A stretch of 64,000 nt of DNA from Brotonthovivens ammoniilytica (GCF_025566885.1 NZ_JAOQJQ010000007.1:62001-126000), one strand, 5' to 3'. Shown: positions 14,183 to 24,534, counted from the first letter of the stretch. The notes: generated by a model from the letters alone, not told the origin. Program-made: numbers and translations.

Positions 14183-15547
14183 TTAAAAAGGAAACTTCAT
14201 TCCACCTAAGCCTCCAAATTTACCACCGCGTTTCCCTTTGCCCATCATTCCCGGCATCTGCTTCATCATCTTCTTCATCTGATCAAACTGCTTTACCAGC
14301 CGGTTCACATCGCTGATATCAACGCCTGCGCCATTGGCAATCCTGCGCTTTCTGCTTGGACTTAACCCATCCTGGCCGCTTCTTTCTCTGGCTGTCATAG
14401 AATAGATCATAGCCTCGATTCTGGCCATTTTCTTTTCGTCCACGGCATCTTCAATCTGCTTCATCTGGGACCCGCCCATTCCGGGCATCATACTTAAGAT
14501 ACTGGTGAGTCCGCCCATTTTCTTCATCTGATTCATAGATTCCAGATAATCATCAAATGTAAACTGAGCTTTCCGCAGACGCTTTTCCATCTCTGCCGCT
14601 TTTGTCTCGTCCAGATCTTCCTGTGCTTTTTCAATCAGGGTCAGCACATCCCCCATACCAAGAATACGGGACGCCATACGATCCGGATAAAACTGCTCCA
14701 GATCCGAAAGCTTTTCTCCCATACCAATATATAAAATAGGTTTTCCGGTTACCGCACGAATAGAAAGTGCAGCACCGCCTCTGGTATCACCGTCTAATTT
14801 TGTCAGAACAACTCCGTCAATTCCAATCTTCTCTTCAAAGGTGCTGGCAACATTTACCGCATCCTGTCCGGTCATGGAATCTACAACAAGAATTGTCTGA
14901 GACACATCTACCTGCTCTTTGATTTCGATGAGTTCATCCATCATCTCTTCATCAATATGCAGCCGTCCTGCCGTATCCAGAATTACTACATTAAACCCGT
15001 TCTTAGAAGCATGCTCAACTGCCGCTTTGGCAATATTCACAGGCTTATGGCTGTCGCCCATAGAAAATACTTCAACGCCCTGTTTTTCACCGTTTGTCTG
15101 AAGCTGTGCAATGGCTGCCGGACGATAAACATCACAGGCTGCCAGCAGCGGCTTTTTGCCTTTTTGTTTCAGCTTTCCGGCAATCTTTGCAGTAGTAGTA
15201 GTCTTACCTGCACCCTGCAGACCCGCCATCATAATGACTGTAATGGCAATCCCCGGTTTCAATGCGATCTCAGTTGTCTCAGATCCCATGAGTTTCACCA
15301 TTTCTTCATTTACAATTTTGATCACCATCTGCCCCGGATTCAGTCCGTTCATAACGTCTGAACCAACGGCACGCTCCTGAACAGACTTCACAAAGTTCTT
15401 AACAACTTTGAAATTAACATCGGCTTCCAGCAGTGCCAGCTTTACTTCTTTTAAAGCTGCCTTTACATCTTCCTCTGTCAGGCGTCCTTTTCTTCTTAAA
15501 TTTTTGAACACGTTCTGCAGTTTTTCTGATAAACTGTCAAATGCCAT
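14183..15547 (-). CDS. ffh: Signal recognition particle GTPase Ffh
   Basis: 454 residues with the N domain (1-90), G domain (P-loop GLQGAGKTTTTAK near 108, DTAGR near 190, TKLDGDTRGG near 248), and methionine-rich M domain (about 300-454, ending KKMMKQMPGMMGKGKRGG). It binds signal sequences and 4.5S RNA and targets nascent chains to FtsY. The receptor gene ftsY lies 2.2 kb upstream (17765). It is coupled to ylxM with 1 bp between them. Confidence 0.97.
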   Translation of the reverse strand: MAFDSLSEKLQNVFKNLRRKGRLTEEDVKAALKEVKLALLEADVNFKVVKNFVKSVQERAVGSDVMNGLNPGQMVIKIVNEEMVKLMGSETTEIALKPGIAITVIMMAGLQGAGKTTTTAKIAGKLKQKGKKPLLAACDVYRPAAIAQLQTNGEKQGVEVFSMGDSHKPVNIAKAAVEHASKNGFNVVILDTAGRLHIDEEMMDELIEIKEQVDVSQTILVVDSMTGQDAVNVASTFEEKIGIDGVVLTKLDGDTRGGAALSIRAVTGKPILYIGMGEKLSDLEQFYPDRMASRILGMGDVLTLIEKAQEDLDETKAAEMEKRLRKAQFTFDDYLESMNQMKKMGGLTSILSMMPGMGGSQMKQIEDAVDEKKMARIEAMIYSMTARERSGQDGLSPSRKRRIANGAGVDISDVNRLVKQFDQMKKMMKQMPGMMGKGKRGGKFGGLGGMKFPF

Positions 15548-15548
15548 C

Positions 15549-15890
15549 TTATAACTCCTCTAATATTTCCCGGGAAATCTTTCTGATTTCATCCATGGCC
15601 GCATCTACGTTGTTCCGGTAATTGTCTGTCAGCTGGCAGATTTTTAAGATCTTCGCTTTTTCTTCTCTGAAACGTTTTACCAGATGAAGCTTTCCCTCAT
15701 ATCCTTCCAAAATCTTATCACACCGTTTCACAAGATCATGTACACCTTGGCGGCTGATTCCCAGCTCCTGTGCGATCTCGCTCAATGACAGATCATTGAG
15801 AACTACATCCTCATATACTCTTTTCTGATGTTCTGTCAGCAGTTCTCCATAAAAATCATATAAAAAAACCTGCTGTCCGATTTTCTCCAT
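15549..15890 (-). CDS. ylxM: YlxM-type SRP operon regulator
   Basis: 113 residues from the ATG at 15890, 7 nt after AGGTG; a TTG at 15896 is less likely. A sigma-70-region-4-like helix-turn-helix is visible (LSEIAQELGISRQGVHDLVKR). The family is always beside ffh and has been linked to SRP function. It is the first gene of the ylxM-ffh-rpsP-khpA unit, directly after a strong promoter. Confidence 0.93.
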   Translation of the reverse strand: MEKIGQQVFLYDFYGELLTEHQKRVYEDVVLNDLSLSEIAQELGISRQGVHDLVKRCDKILEGYEGKLHLVKRFREEKAKILKICQLTDNYRNNVDAAMDEIRKISREILEEL

Positions 15891-15907
15891 TCGCAATCAC
15901 CTTTAGT

Positions 15908-15936
15908 AGGTTAGCACAGGGAAAGACATGTGTCAA
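15908..15936 (-). promoter_or_regulatory. Promoter of the ylxM-ffh operon
   Basis: Reading leftward: a perfect TTGACA (15936-15931), a 17-bp spacer, TAACCT (15913-15908). The start codon of ylxM is 18 bp further on, so the leader is very short. Confidence 0.75.
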
Positions 15937-15965
15937 GTGTTTTTTCTTGACAGCCGTAATCTGAT

Positions 15966-16517
15966 TTAAACCGTCCCTTCTGCATATCCTTCCATCCGGC
16001 TTGGTTTTTTTATAAATCTGTATACTGCGGGCCCAAAGTCCGCCCGAAGAGCCTCTTCATATTCCTGAAATGTTATTTTTCCATTCATAGTCAAAATCTC
16101 AAATTCGCAGTGAATCACATAAACAAACAGATCGGAACTTATAAACCCGTTTCTGTGGTAGAAAATCCGCCTCCGTTTTCTCTGCTCCTTATTGGGAGCA
16201 TTCTCATCTAGCCGTTCAATTTCCAGCATAATTCTCATTTCCGGGTATTTTTCCTTTAAAAGCCCCAGTATTCTGCTGCCGTAATTCTGCCCCCGCATCA
16301 AAGGATCAATGGCCAGATAGCCGATATACAAAATATCTTTCACACGAATCATGGAAACAAAACCGCAGAATCCACCGTCATCAAGTACCAGTACTCCCGG
16401 CTGATTTCTTTTCTGCATCAGCATAAAAAACGGTTTGCGTTCCCGGAAAGGAAATGCGCTTTTGTACAGCCGCCGGATGGCTGGCCTGTCTTTTTTCTCC
16501 GCTTTCCGAAGCTCCAT
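15966..16517 (-). CDS. GNAT-family N-acetyltransferase
   Basis: 183 residues with a GNAT fold. Acetyl-CoA-binding motif A is seen as YLAIDPLMRGQNYGSRILGLLK (written here in two parts: YLAIDPLMRGQ and NYGSRILGLLK). The C-terminal third is basic. Substrate unknown. SD is GGAGG, and it follows ilvA by 15 bp, so it is probably the last gene of the smc-ftsY-ilvA run. Confidence 0.75.
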   Translation of the reverse strand: MELRKAEKKDRPAIRRLYKSAFPFRERKPFFMLMQKRNQPGVLVLDDGGFCGFVSMIRVKDILYIGYLAIDPLMRGQNYGSRILGLLKEKYPEMRIMLEIERLDENAPNKEQRKRRRIFYHRNGFISSDLFVYVIHCEFEILTMNGKITFQEYEEALRADFGPAVYRFIKKPSRMEGYAEGTV

Positions 16518-16532
16518 TATTCCCCTCCTCAG

Positions 16533-17753
16533 TTATAATACTGCCTGCACAAGTTTCGGCTTATAGCCGTTTTTCTTTAAGGCTTGGATAATCTGATGCT
16601 TATGCTCTGTTCCGAATGCCTCCATGGTAATTTTAAGCTCTACAGCTGCATTTCGGTTGGTGCTGACAAACTGATTGTGCTCAAGCTTCACCACATTTCC
16701 CTGAACCTTCGCAATGGTATCTGCCACTCTGGTAAGTTCGCCGGGTTTATCCGGCAGAAGCACAGATACCGTAAAGATACGGTCTCTGAAAATCAGTCCC
16801 TGCTGTACTACCATAGACATGGTAATCACATCCATATTGCCGCCGCTTAAAATGGAAACAATCTTTTTGTCCTTCACATCCAGATGTTTCAGGGCCGCCA
16901 CTGTCAAAAGTCCGGAATTTTCTACAATCATCTTGTGGTTTTCCACCATATCTAAAAATGCAACAATCAGTTCGTCGTCTTCCACCGTAATAATATCATC
17001 CAGGTTTTTCTTTATATACGGAAAAATATTGCTTCCCGGTGTTTTTACTGCTGTACCATCTGCAATGGTATTTACCTCCGGAAGGGTTACCACTTTTCCC
17101 TCCCGAAAGGATTCCTTCATACAGTCCGCTCCCGCCGGTTCCACACCAATCACTTTAATTTTCGGATTCAGCATTTTTGCCAGAGTAGATACTCCGGCAG
17201 CCAGCCCGCCCCCGCCGATGGGAACCAGAATATAATCCACCAGGGGAAGCTCCTTTACAATCTCCATAGCAATGGTTCCCTGACCGGTAGCTACCGCCGG
17301 ATCATCAAAGGGATGGATAAACGTATAACCGTGTTCTTTTGCAAGTTCATAAGCTTTGGCACAGGCCTCATCATAGACATCTCCGTACAGAACCACTTCC
17401 GCTCCGTAGCTCTTTGTACGGTTTACCTTAATCAGAGGCGTGGTGGTAGGCATTACAATGGTAGCCCCTGCACCAAAACATTTGGCTGCATAGGCAACCC
17501 CCTGGGCATGATTTCCCGCGGAGGCTGTAATCAGCCCCTTTTCCCGTTCCTCCGAAGACAGCGTACTGATTTTATAATAAGCGCCTCTTACTTTATATGC
17601 CCCGGTAAACTGCATATTTTCCGGTTTCAGGTAAACTTTATTCTGGGTCTGTTCACTTAAATACTCACTGTATACAAGCTTTGTTTCCATTGTAACATTT
17701 TTGACTGCCTCGCAGGCTTCCTCAAAAGCCGCTAATGTCAACATCTCACTCAT
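16533..17753 (-). CDS. ilvA: Threonine ammonia-lyase (threonine dehydratase)
   Basis: 406 residues. Fold type II PLP enzyme; the Schiff-base Lys is in FTGAYKVRGAYYKI. The phosphate-binding loop is GGGGLAAGVS and the substrate loop is SAGNHAQGVAYAA. A C-terminal ACT domain (about 330-406, SVLLPDKPGELTRVADTIAK) suggests amino-acid regulation. It deaminates threonine to 2-oxobutyrate for isoleucine synthesis or catabolism. The single ACT domain and length fit the shorter tdcB/ilvA form. It sits 11 bp after ftsY, an unusual partner with no obvious functional link. Confidence 0.9.
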   Translation of the reverse strand: MSEMLTLAAFEEACEAVKNVTMETKLVYSEYLSEQTQNKVYLKPENMQFTGAYKVRGAYYKISTLSSEEREKGLITASAGNHAQGVAYAAKCFGAGATIVMPTTTPLIKVNRTKSYGAEVVLYGDVYDEACAKAYELAKEHGYTFIHPFDDPAVATGQGTIAMEIVKELPLVDYILVPIGGGGLAAGVSTLAKMLNPKIKVIGVEPAGADCMKESFREGKVVTLPEVNTIADGTAVKTPGSNIFPYIKKNLDDIITVEDDELIVAFLDMVENHKMIVENSGLLTVAALKHLDVKDKKIVSILSGGNMDVITMSMVVQQGLIFRDRIFTVSVLLPDKPGELTRVADTIAKVQGNVVKLEHNQFVSTNRNAAVELKITMEAFGTEHKHQIIQALKKNGYKPKLVQAVL

Positions 17754-17764
17754 TTTTACACCTT

Positions 17765-18703
17765 CTATTCTTCTGTCTGAGTATCAAACAATGCGTCTAC
17801 AAACTGATCTGCATCAAATTTCTGCAGATCATCTATTGTCTCTCCTACGCCAATATATTTTACAGGTATGCCAAGCTCTGAATGAATGGCAACTGCAATA
17901 CCGCCCTTAGCTGTTCCGTCCATTTTAGTGAGAACGATACCGGTGATCTCTGCGGCCTCACTGAACTGTTTTGCCTGTACCAGCGCATTCTGGCCGGTAG
18001 TGGCATCCAGTACAACCAGAGTTTCTCTGTAAGCCTCCGGATATTCTTTCTCCAGAATCCGGTTGATTTTCTTTAATTCTTCCATGAGATTCTTTTTATT
18101 GTGAAGACGTCCGGCGGTATCACAGAGCAGTACATCCGCTTTTCTGGCCTTTGCAGCCTGTACGGCGTCAAACACAACTGCTGCCGGGTCTGCGCCGTCC
18201 TGTCCGCCTACAATATCAACTCCTGCCCGGTTTGCCCACTCATGAAGCTGCTCTCCCGCTGCCGCCCGGAATGTATCCGCTGCCGCCATAATTACTTTTT
18301 TATTCTGAGATTTGAGTTTTCCTGCCAGCTTTCCAACCGTAGTTGTCTTTCCAACACCGTTAACTCCGATAATCAGTACTACAGACTTTTCATCTTCAAA
18401 GCGATAGGCGGTATCTCCCACATTCATCTGCTCTTTAATACTGTCAATGAGAAGCTCCTTACAGTCAGCAGGATCCTTGATTTTATTTTCTTTTACCTTT
18501 TCTTTCAGACTGTCAAGAATTTCTTCTGTGGCACGGACGCCGATATCGCCCATAATCAGAATTTCTTCTAACTCCTCATAAAAGTCATCATCAATTCTGG
18601 AAAATCCGCTGAATACAGATTCAAAACCGGAAACTATATTTTTTCTTGTTTTTGCCAGACCCGCAACCAGTCTGCCAAAAAAACCTTTTTTTTCTTCGCT
18701 CAT
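17765..18703 (-). CDS. ftsY: Signal recognition particle receptor FtsY
   Basis: 312 residues with a very short N-terminal extension followed by the NG domain: P-loop GVNGVGKTTTVGKLA, DTAGRLHNKKNLMEEL, and TKMDGTAKGG. It receives SRP-ribosome complexes at the membrane. The acidic A domain of Proteobacteria is absent, as is normal in Firmicutes. It is 29 bp downstream of smc, the same order as rnc-smc-ftsY in Bacillus. Confidence 0.97.
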   Translation of the reverse strand: MSEEKKGFFGRLVAGLAKTRKNIVSGFESVFSGFSRIDDDFYEELEEILIMGDIGVRATEEILDSLKEKVKENKIKDPADCKELLIDSIKEQMNVGDTAYRFEDEKSVVLIIGVNGVGKTTTVGKLAGKLKSQNKKVIMAAADTFRAAAGEQLHEWANRAGVDIVGGQDGADPAAVVFDAVQAAKARKADVLLCDTAGRLHNKKNLMEELKKINRILEKEYPEAYRETLVVLDATTGQNALVQAKQFSEAAEITGIVLTKMDGTAKGGIAVAIHSELGIPVKYIGVGETIDDLQKFDADQFVDALFDTQTEE

Positions 18704-18732
18704 GTCCTTTCCCTCTTTCTGTTTTTATATAT

Positions 18733-21700
18733 TTATGCGTCCAGTGCATGTTCAATCAGGCTTACGGATACAAGAGTTGATACCCCCTTCTCCTGCATGG
18801 TAATACCGTACAGCCTGTCGGCCGCCGACATGGTTCCCCTTCGGTGGGTAATAATGATAAACTGCGTATTTTTTGTCAGCTTATTCAGATATCTGGCAAA
18901 TCTTACAACATTAGAATCGTCCAGCGCCGCTTCAATTTCATCCAGCAGACAAAAGGGAGACGGCTTTAAGTTCTGGATGGCAAACAGCAGTGCTATAGCT
19001 GTCAGTGATTTCTCACCGCCGGACAGCTGCATCATATTCTGCAGCTTCTTACCCGGAGGCTGGGCTATAATCCGCACGCCGCATTCCAGCACATCCCCGT
19101 CTTCTGTCAACTCTAAAGTCCCCCGGCCGCCTCCAAACAAATCTTTAAAGGCTTTATCAAATTCACGCTGAATCTCGGCAAACTTCTCATTAAACTGCCG
19201 GCGCATTCCCTGATCCAGCTCCTCAATAATACCAATCAATGTCTTCTTTGCTTCCTCAAGATCATTCCTCTGGTTATCCATAAAATGAAAGCGTTCAGAT
19301 ACTGTTTTATACTCTTCAATGGCATTGACATTCACAATGCCAAGCTTTCGTATCTCTTCCCGGAGCCTTATCATCTGCTTTTTCATATCAGCCAGATTTT
19401 GATATTCCGGATTTTTAAGGGGCAGGGCTGCATGGTACGTCAGTTCATACTCTTCCCACATGTAGCTGCTCTGACGCTCCAGGGATTCCTCCAGCTTTTC
19501 CTTTTTCGCCTGCAGCCGGAAAATTTCCTTATCCAGTTCACCAATCTGACCAGATAATTCCTCTCGTTCCTTAAAATATCCCTTATAATCCGCAGACATA
19601 CTTTCTTTCTTTTCCTGCAGTTCTTTTACACACACTTCCAGCTTCTGATGAACCCTCACAGCTTCGGCAATGGTTTTTCCTATCTCTTCCATGTCCCGCT
19701 GTTTCTTTTGAATATCAGCATCACTTTCCCTGAAAGAGTCGGTAAGCATTTTCCGCTCATCTGCCAGCTTCTGTAATTCACCTTCCACACGCTGAATATT
19801 TTCAATGATGAATTCCTCTTTCTGACGAAGGGCAGCATCTTCCATTAATATTTCAGACAACTGTGCCTGAAGACGGCTCTCTTCCTGATTTTGTTTATCC
19901 AGCAATTTCTGAACCGCTTCACTCTCTTCCTCAATTTCATGAGTCCTTTCCTCTGAAAGGGCAATGATCTGCGAAATCTTTTCTTTTTCTTCCTTGGCAT
20001 TTAAAAGCTGCTCTTTTATATCCTGATTTTCATTTTGGATATTCTGATAAAATGTTTCATGCTGGCAGATCTCTTCTCTGGCATGTTCCAGATTCAGCTT
20101 CACCGTATTTAAGGACAGCTTCTTTTGCTGCATTTCTTCTCTGACTGCGGCAAGATCCTCTTTTAACAGCTCTCTTGCTGTCCGTATATCCTCAAGCCGG
20201 CTGCTGGTTGAGCCAATCAGCTCCTCCGCTTCTTTTACTTTTCCGGACAGCTGCTGAATTTCACCGCTTCGTCCAAGCAGATTGCTATTGTTTTTAAATG
20301 CACCGCCGGTCATAGAGCCGCCTGGCTGCAGGGACTCCCCCTCCAGAGTAACTATCCGCAGAGAATAACGGTATTTTCCTGCAATAGCTGTGGCATGATC
20401 TATATGATCTACCACCAAAGTACGCCCCAGAAGATATCCGATAATCCCACGGTATTTTTCTTTAGTCTCCACTAAAGTATCTGCAAGTCCAATGACTCCC
20501 GGCTCTTTTAAGGCGCCTGCCTGAGAAAATCCGTCCCTTTTTTTCACACTGGTCAGCGGCAGAAAGGTGGCCCGTCCAAGCTTATTCCGCTTTAAATAAG
20601 AGATCAATGCTTTGGCCGTCTCTTCATCCTCTGTGACAATATTTTGAATACTTCCCCCAAGAGAGGTCTCTATAGCAGTCTGATACTGCTTGTCCACTTT
20701 GATAATATCAGCAACAACACCATGAATACCGGGATTTTCAGCCCGTTTCTCCATAATTTTCCGAATACTGATGCCATATCCGTCATAACGCTCAGCAATA
20801 TTTTTCAGAGATTCTAATCTGGAACGGTCTTTATGATACTGTTCTCTTGCCTGTTCCAGCGTTTTTACAGCTTCCTGAGATTTTATTTTCCATCCGTCCA
20901 GTTTACTCTCAATTTCAGATTCCCGGCTTTTCAGCCCGGCAATTTCTGCCTCAATTTCATCCTTTTTGGCTTTGTGCCCGTCAAAAACAGACTGCAGTTC
21001 CTCCTCTGCGCTCTTCTGTGTCAAAAGCTTTTGATGAATCTGGGCTTGCCTGATAGCGGTCTGTTCTGCAATTGTATCAAAATGCTGCTGCCTGGCCCGG
21101 AGGGATGCTTTCTCGTCCATAAGTTTTAAAATCTCATTTTTTCCGTTTTCAATGAGTTCCTCGCATCGGACAATTTCATTTTTGCATTCTGAAATCTGCT
21201 GATAGGCAGTTTCCTTTTTTTGCTGTATCTTTTGAATATCAGCCAAAAAACCGCATTTCTCCTGCTCATAGGTCTCTTTTGCCTGAATCCTTGCCTCTTC
21301 ATCTTCTTTCATGGATTTCAGACGTTCTTTCAAATTCTCTTCGTTATTTTCAATAGAATGAATCTGCTCTTTTAATACATTCAGCTGTCCCTCCAGCTTT
21401 TCTTTATCTGTCCCGGCCTGATTCATCTCCTGACGCATCTGCTCAATCCGGTCTTCCGTCTCACCGATGGCATTCTCCATCTGTTCATACTGATTCCTGA
21501 TCTTTTCAAATGCGTCTTTCGTCTGTTCCTGATGCTCTTTAGCTATCTGGTATTGCTCTTCTGCCTCTGAAAGCTCCCTGTTTACCTTTTCCGTCTCCAG
21601 AAGGAATGCATTGACATCATAGCTTTTTAATTCCTCTTTTTTCTTCAGATATTCTCTGGCTGTTTCAGACTGTTTCTCCAAGGGGGCCAGCTGCCTGCCA

Positions 21701-22293
21701 AGCTCTGATAAAATATCATTAACCCGGACCAGGTTCTGCTCTTCACTTTCTAGTTTCTTCTGGGCCGTCTGTTTTCTTCTTTTATATTTTACGATTCCTG
21801 CTGCCTCGTCAAACAGTTCCCGGCGCTCCTCCGGCTTTCCTCCAAGAATTTTATCAATCTGCCCCTGCCCGATAATAGAATATCCTTCTTTGCCGATACC
21901 GGTATCATAAAACAGCTCGTTGACATCTTTCAGCCTGCAGGCAGTTCCGTTAATCAGATATTCACTTTCTCCGGAGCGATACACCCGCCTGGCAACCGTT
22001 ACCTCTTCATAATCCAGGGCCAGCTGATGATCCGAATTATCCAGTGTAATGGCTGCATAGGCATAACTCTGGGGCTTTCTGTTCTCTGTTCCCGCAAAAA
22101 TCACATCCTGCATACTGGAGCTTCGAAGCTGCTTTACCTTCTGCTCTCCAAGCACCCAGCGCACGGCATCTGCAACATTGCTCTTACCGCTGCCGTTTGG
22201 CCCTACAATTCCGGTAATTCCATTGTGGAAATCAAATACAATTTTGTTTGCAAAAGATTTAAAGCCGTGTACCTCAATACTCTTTAGATACAT
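18733..22293 (-). CDS. smc: Chromosome segregation protein SMC
   Basis: 1186 residues. Walker A is GPNGSGKSNV (about residue 32). Two long coiled coils (about 170-500 and 670-1000) flank a hinge domain (about 510-665, GYGISIRKIMEKRAENPGI). The signature motif LSGGEKSLTAIALLFAIQ and the Walker B LLDEIEAALDD are near the C-terminus. It folds and segregates the chromosome with ScpA/ScpB. It overlaps rnc by 10 bp, indicating translational coupling. Confidence 0.98.
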   Translation of the reverse strand: MYLKSIEVHGFKSFANKIVFDFHNGITGIVGPNGSGKSNVADAVRWVLGEQKVKQLRSSSMQDVIFAGTENRKPQSYAYAAITLDNSDHQLALDYEEVTVARRVYRSGESEYLINGTACRLKDVNELFYDTGIGKEGYSIIGQGQIDKILGGKPEERRELFDEAAGIVKYKRRKQTAQKKLESEEQNLVRVNDILSELGRQLAPLEKQSETAREYLKKKEELKSYDVNAFLLETEKVNRELSEAEEQYQIAKEHQEQTKDAFEKIRNQYEQMENAIGETEDRIEQMRQEMNQAGTDKEKLEGQLNVLKEQIHSIENNEENLKERLKSMKEDEEARIQAKETYEQEKCGFLADIQKIQQKKETAYQQISECKNEIVRCEELIENGKNEILKLMDEKASLRARQQHFDTIAEQTAIRQAQIHQKLLTQKSAEEELQSVFDGHKAKKDEIEAEIAGLKSRESEIESKLDGWKIKSQEAVKTLEQAREQYHKDRSRLESLKNIAERYDGYGISIRKIMEKRAENPGIHGVVADIIKVDKQYQTAIETSLGGSIQNIVTEDEETAKALISYLKRNKLGRATFLPLTSVKKRDGFSQAGALKEPGVIGLADTLVETKEKYRGIIGYLLGRTLVVDHIDHATAIAGKYRYSLRIVTLEGESLQPGGSMTGGAFKNNSNLLGRSGEIQQLSGKVKEAEELIGSTSSRLEDIRTARELLKEDLAAVREEMQQKKLSLNTVKLNLEHAREEICQHETFYQNIQNENQDIKEQLLNAKEEKEKISQIIALSEERTHEIEEESEAVQKLLDKQNQEESRLQAQLSEILMEDAALRQKEEFIIENIQRVEGELQKLADERKMLTDSFRESDADIQKKQRDMEEIGKTIAEAVRVHQKLEVCVKELQEKKESMSADYKGYFKEREELSGQIGELDKEIFRLQAKKEKLEESLERQSSYMWEEYELTYHAALPLKNPEYQNLADMKKQMIRLREEIRKLGIVNVNAIEEYKTVSERFHFMDNQRNDLEEAKKTLIGIIEELDQGMRRQFNEKFAEIQREFDKAFKDLFGGGRGTLELTEDGDVLECGVRIIAQPPGKKLQNMMQLSGGEKSLTAIALLFAIQNLKPSPFCLLDEIEAALDDSNVVRFARYLNKLTKNTQFIIITHRRGTMSAADRLYGITMQEKGVSTLVSVSLIEHALDA

Positions 22294-22988
22294 GCGTTCC
22301 CTCCGTCCTTTTTCTTAAGAAGCAGAATCGCCTGATACGCTGCTTCCTGTTCAGCAGCTTTTTTTGTATGCCCTTCTCCTCTGCCCAAAAGACGCGCTCC
22401 AATCCTTGCCTCCACAATAAAGTGCTTATTATGATCGGGACCATCTTCCGCTACCAGAGGATAATTTAGTTCTCCGTTATTTTCCGCCTGTACCATTTCC
22501 TGCAGGATAGTCTTGCTATCATAAAAGAGCTGCATATGTTCAATATCATTCAGTACAAATTTATGCACAAACTCTTTTGCATTAGCAAAACCACCATCTA
22601 AATAAATTGCTCCAATTACTGCTTCAAAGGCGTCTGACAAGATGGATTTTCGTTTTCTTCCGCCGGTCTGATGCTCCCCTTTACCAAGATAAAGGTACTC
22701 TCCAAGATTCAGCTTTCTGGTGCAGAAAGCCAGGGTCTGCTCACAGACAATACTGGCCCGCAGCTTTGTCAGTTCCCCCTCCGGCCAGTCCTGATGCAGC
22801 TGATACAAATACTCGCTGGTGATAATCTCAAGAACCGCATCCCCTAAAAATTCCAGCCTTTCATTATCTGAATGTTTTTTCATATGTTTCTCATTGGCAT
22901 AAGAACTGTGAATCAGCGCCTGACGGAGAAGTCCCTCCTGTGCGAAGCGGTATCCGATCTTTGATTGAAACTCTTTTAATGAACCCAT
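22284..22988 (-). CDS. rnc: Ribonuclease III
   Basis: 234 residues. The catalytic domain carries the signature NERLEFLGDAVLEII with metal-binding Glu/Asp, and the second cluster DAFEAVIGAIYLDGG. A C-terminal double-stranded RNA-binding domain follows (about 160-230, ending HTKKAAEQEAAYQAILLLK). It processes rRNA precursors and structured RNAs. SD is GGAG. The 176-bp gap upstream, before acpP, shows no clear gene. Confidence 0.97.
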   Translation of the reverse strand: MGSLKEFQSKIGYRFAQEGLLRQALIHSSYANEKHMKKHSDNERLEFLGDAVLEIITSEYLYQLHQDWPEGELTKLRASIVCEQTLAFCTRKLNLGEYLYLGKGEHQTGGRKRKSILSDAFEAVIGAIYLDGGFANAKEFVHKFVLNDIEHMQLFYDSKTILQEMVQAENNGELNYPLVAEDGPDHNKHFIVEARIGARLLGRGEGHTKKAAEQEAAYQAILLLKKKDGGNACI

Positions 22989-23164
22989 AATTTCTCCTTT
23001 TTTATAAACCCGGACTGTCTGACTGCTTTATGATCAGCGCTTTTTCATCCGGTGCAGTCATTTTTACTGCCGCATTACAATGAAGGGGCTGCCCCAAAGC
23101 AGAAATCTCTACTGCTCCGTTACAGCCCGGTCATAAATCGTCTTTGATTATTCCCCATGGAATC

Positions 23165-23398
23165 CTACAGTGCCTCTTTTATCTTTTCAAATGCATCAGA
23201 TACTGTAACTATTTGATCTGCCTGCTCTGGCGGAATTTCAATCCCAAACTCGTCTTCCACACCCATAAGGATCTGGAAAAGCTCCAGGGAATCTGCTCCA
23301 AGATCATCCACGAAAGAAGACTCTTCTGTAATCTCCTCAGTACTGATATTCAGTACCTGGGCAATAATCTCCTGCAATTTTTCAAATTCCACAGCCAT
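23165..23398 (-). CDS. acpP: Acyl carrier protein
   Basis: 77 residues, acidic. The phosphopantetheine attachment Ser is in DDLGADSLELFQ (about residue 38). It carries growing acyl chains in fatty acid synthesis. It lies between plsX and rnc. SD is GGAG, 7 nt before the ATG. Confidence 0.97.
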   Translation of the reverse strand: MAVEFEKLQEIIAQVLNISTEEITEESSFVDDLGADSLELFQILMGVEDEFGIEIPPEQADQIVTVSDAFEKIKEAL

Positions 23399-23447
23399 CT
23401 CTCCTTTCCTGATTATTTTAGAAAAGACTTCTATGATTCTAAACTGC

Positions 23448-24464
23448 CTATTCTTCTGTCTCTGTACAGATATGCTCTTTTATTTTAGAGTTAATCTCCT
23501 GCTCACGGAATGTTACACACTGAATAATAGAATTTTTTATATCATTTGCTTTGGCACTTCCATGGGTTTTCACCACAAGTCCCTTAAGCCCCAGAAGCGG
23601 CGCTCCTCCATACTGAGATGCATCAAAAGCTTTCAGTGTCTGTTTTAAGGCCGGTTTAATTAAAAGGGCTCCGATCTTACTGCGCAGTGTGGACATCAGT
23701 CCTTCTTTCACTTTTGTAAGAAGTGTATCTGCCACTCCCTCATAAAGCTTTAGTACAATATTTCCAGCAAATGCTTCTGTGACAATAACATCAGCTCCCC
23801 CATGAGGAATCTCTCTTGCTTCAATACTGCCGATAAAATTAATATCTTCACACGCTTTTAATAACGGAAATGTTTCCTTCACCAGCTGATTTCCCTTTTC
23901 TTCCTCAGCGCCAATATTTAATATGGCAACCTTGGGATTTTTGATTCCCACTACATTTTCCATATAAATAGAACCCATCTTGGCAAACTGCACCAGATGG
24001 CTGGCTCTAGCGTCCACATTTGCTCCGCAGTCAATCAGCAGGGCCACTCCTTTTTCTGTTGGAATCAGCGGAGCTAACGGAGGCCTCTCTACCCCTTTGA
24101 TTCTTCCCACCAGCACTTGTCCGCCAACTAGTATAGCTCCTGAGCTGCCGGCTGATACAAAGGCATCTGCCTCGTTTTTCTTAACCATATTCATGCCCAG
24201 CACAATTGATGACTGTTTTTTCTTACGAATTGCATTAACCGGGGGTTCTGCAGTCTCAATAACCTCTTTGGCATCTACCACTTCAATCTGTTCCGGCTTA
24301 TATGTATACTGTTCTAGTTCTTTTTTTACAAGCTCTTCCTGTCCCACCAGAAAAACTTTTATATCTTCCCGTGTTTTTATGGCTTCCACCGCACCTTTTA
24401 CTACTTCTAATGGTGCATGATCTCCGCCCATAGCATCAACTGCCACCTTAATCATTTCAGACAT
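23448..24464 (-). CDS. plsX: Phosphate acyltransferase PlsX
   Basis: 338 residues. Family features are VAVDAMGGDHAP at the N-terminus, GSSGAILVGGQVLVGRIKG, and GNIVLKLYEGVADTLL. It converts acyl-ACP to acyl-phosphate, the first step of phosphatidic acid synthesis in Firmicutes. AGGAGG lies 6 nt before the ATG. It is separated from the upstream rpmF by a terminator and a family-I repeat, so it needs its own promoter. Confidence 0.97.
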   Translation of the reverse strand: MSEMIKVAVDAMGGDHAPLEVVKGAVEAIKTREDIKVFLVGQEELVKKELEQYTYKPEQIEVVDAKEVIETAEPPVNAIRKKKQSSIVLGMNMVKKNEADAFVSAGSSGAILVGGQVLVGRIKGVERPPLAPLIPTEKGVALLIDCGANVDARASHLVQFAKMGSIYMENVVGIKNPKVAILNIGAEEEKGNQLVKETFPLLKACEDINFIGSIEAREIPHGGADVIVTEAFAGNIVLKLYEGVADTLLTKVKEGLMSTLRSKIGALLIKPALKQTLKAFDASQYGGAPLLGLKGLVVKTHGSAKANDIKNSIIQCVTFREQEINSKIKEHICTETEE

Positions 24465-24534
24465 TTACTTCCTCCTTTGGCCATTCCCGCCTAGTAAGAA
24501 ATATACTATAACAAGACAACAAATTCAACCAAAA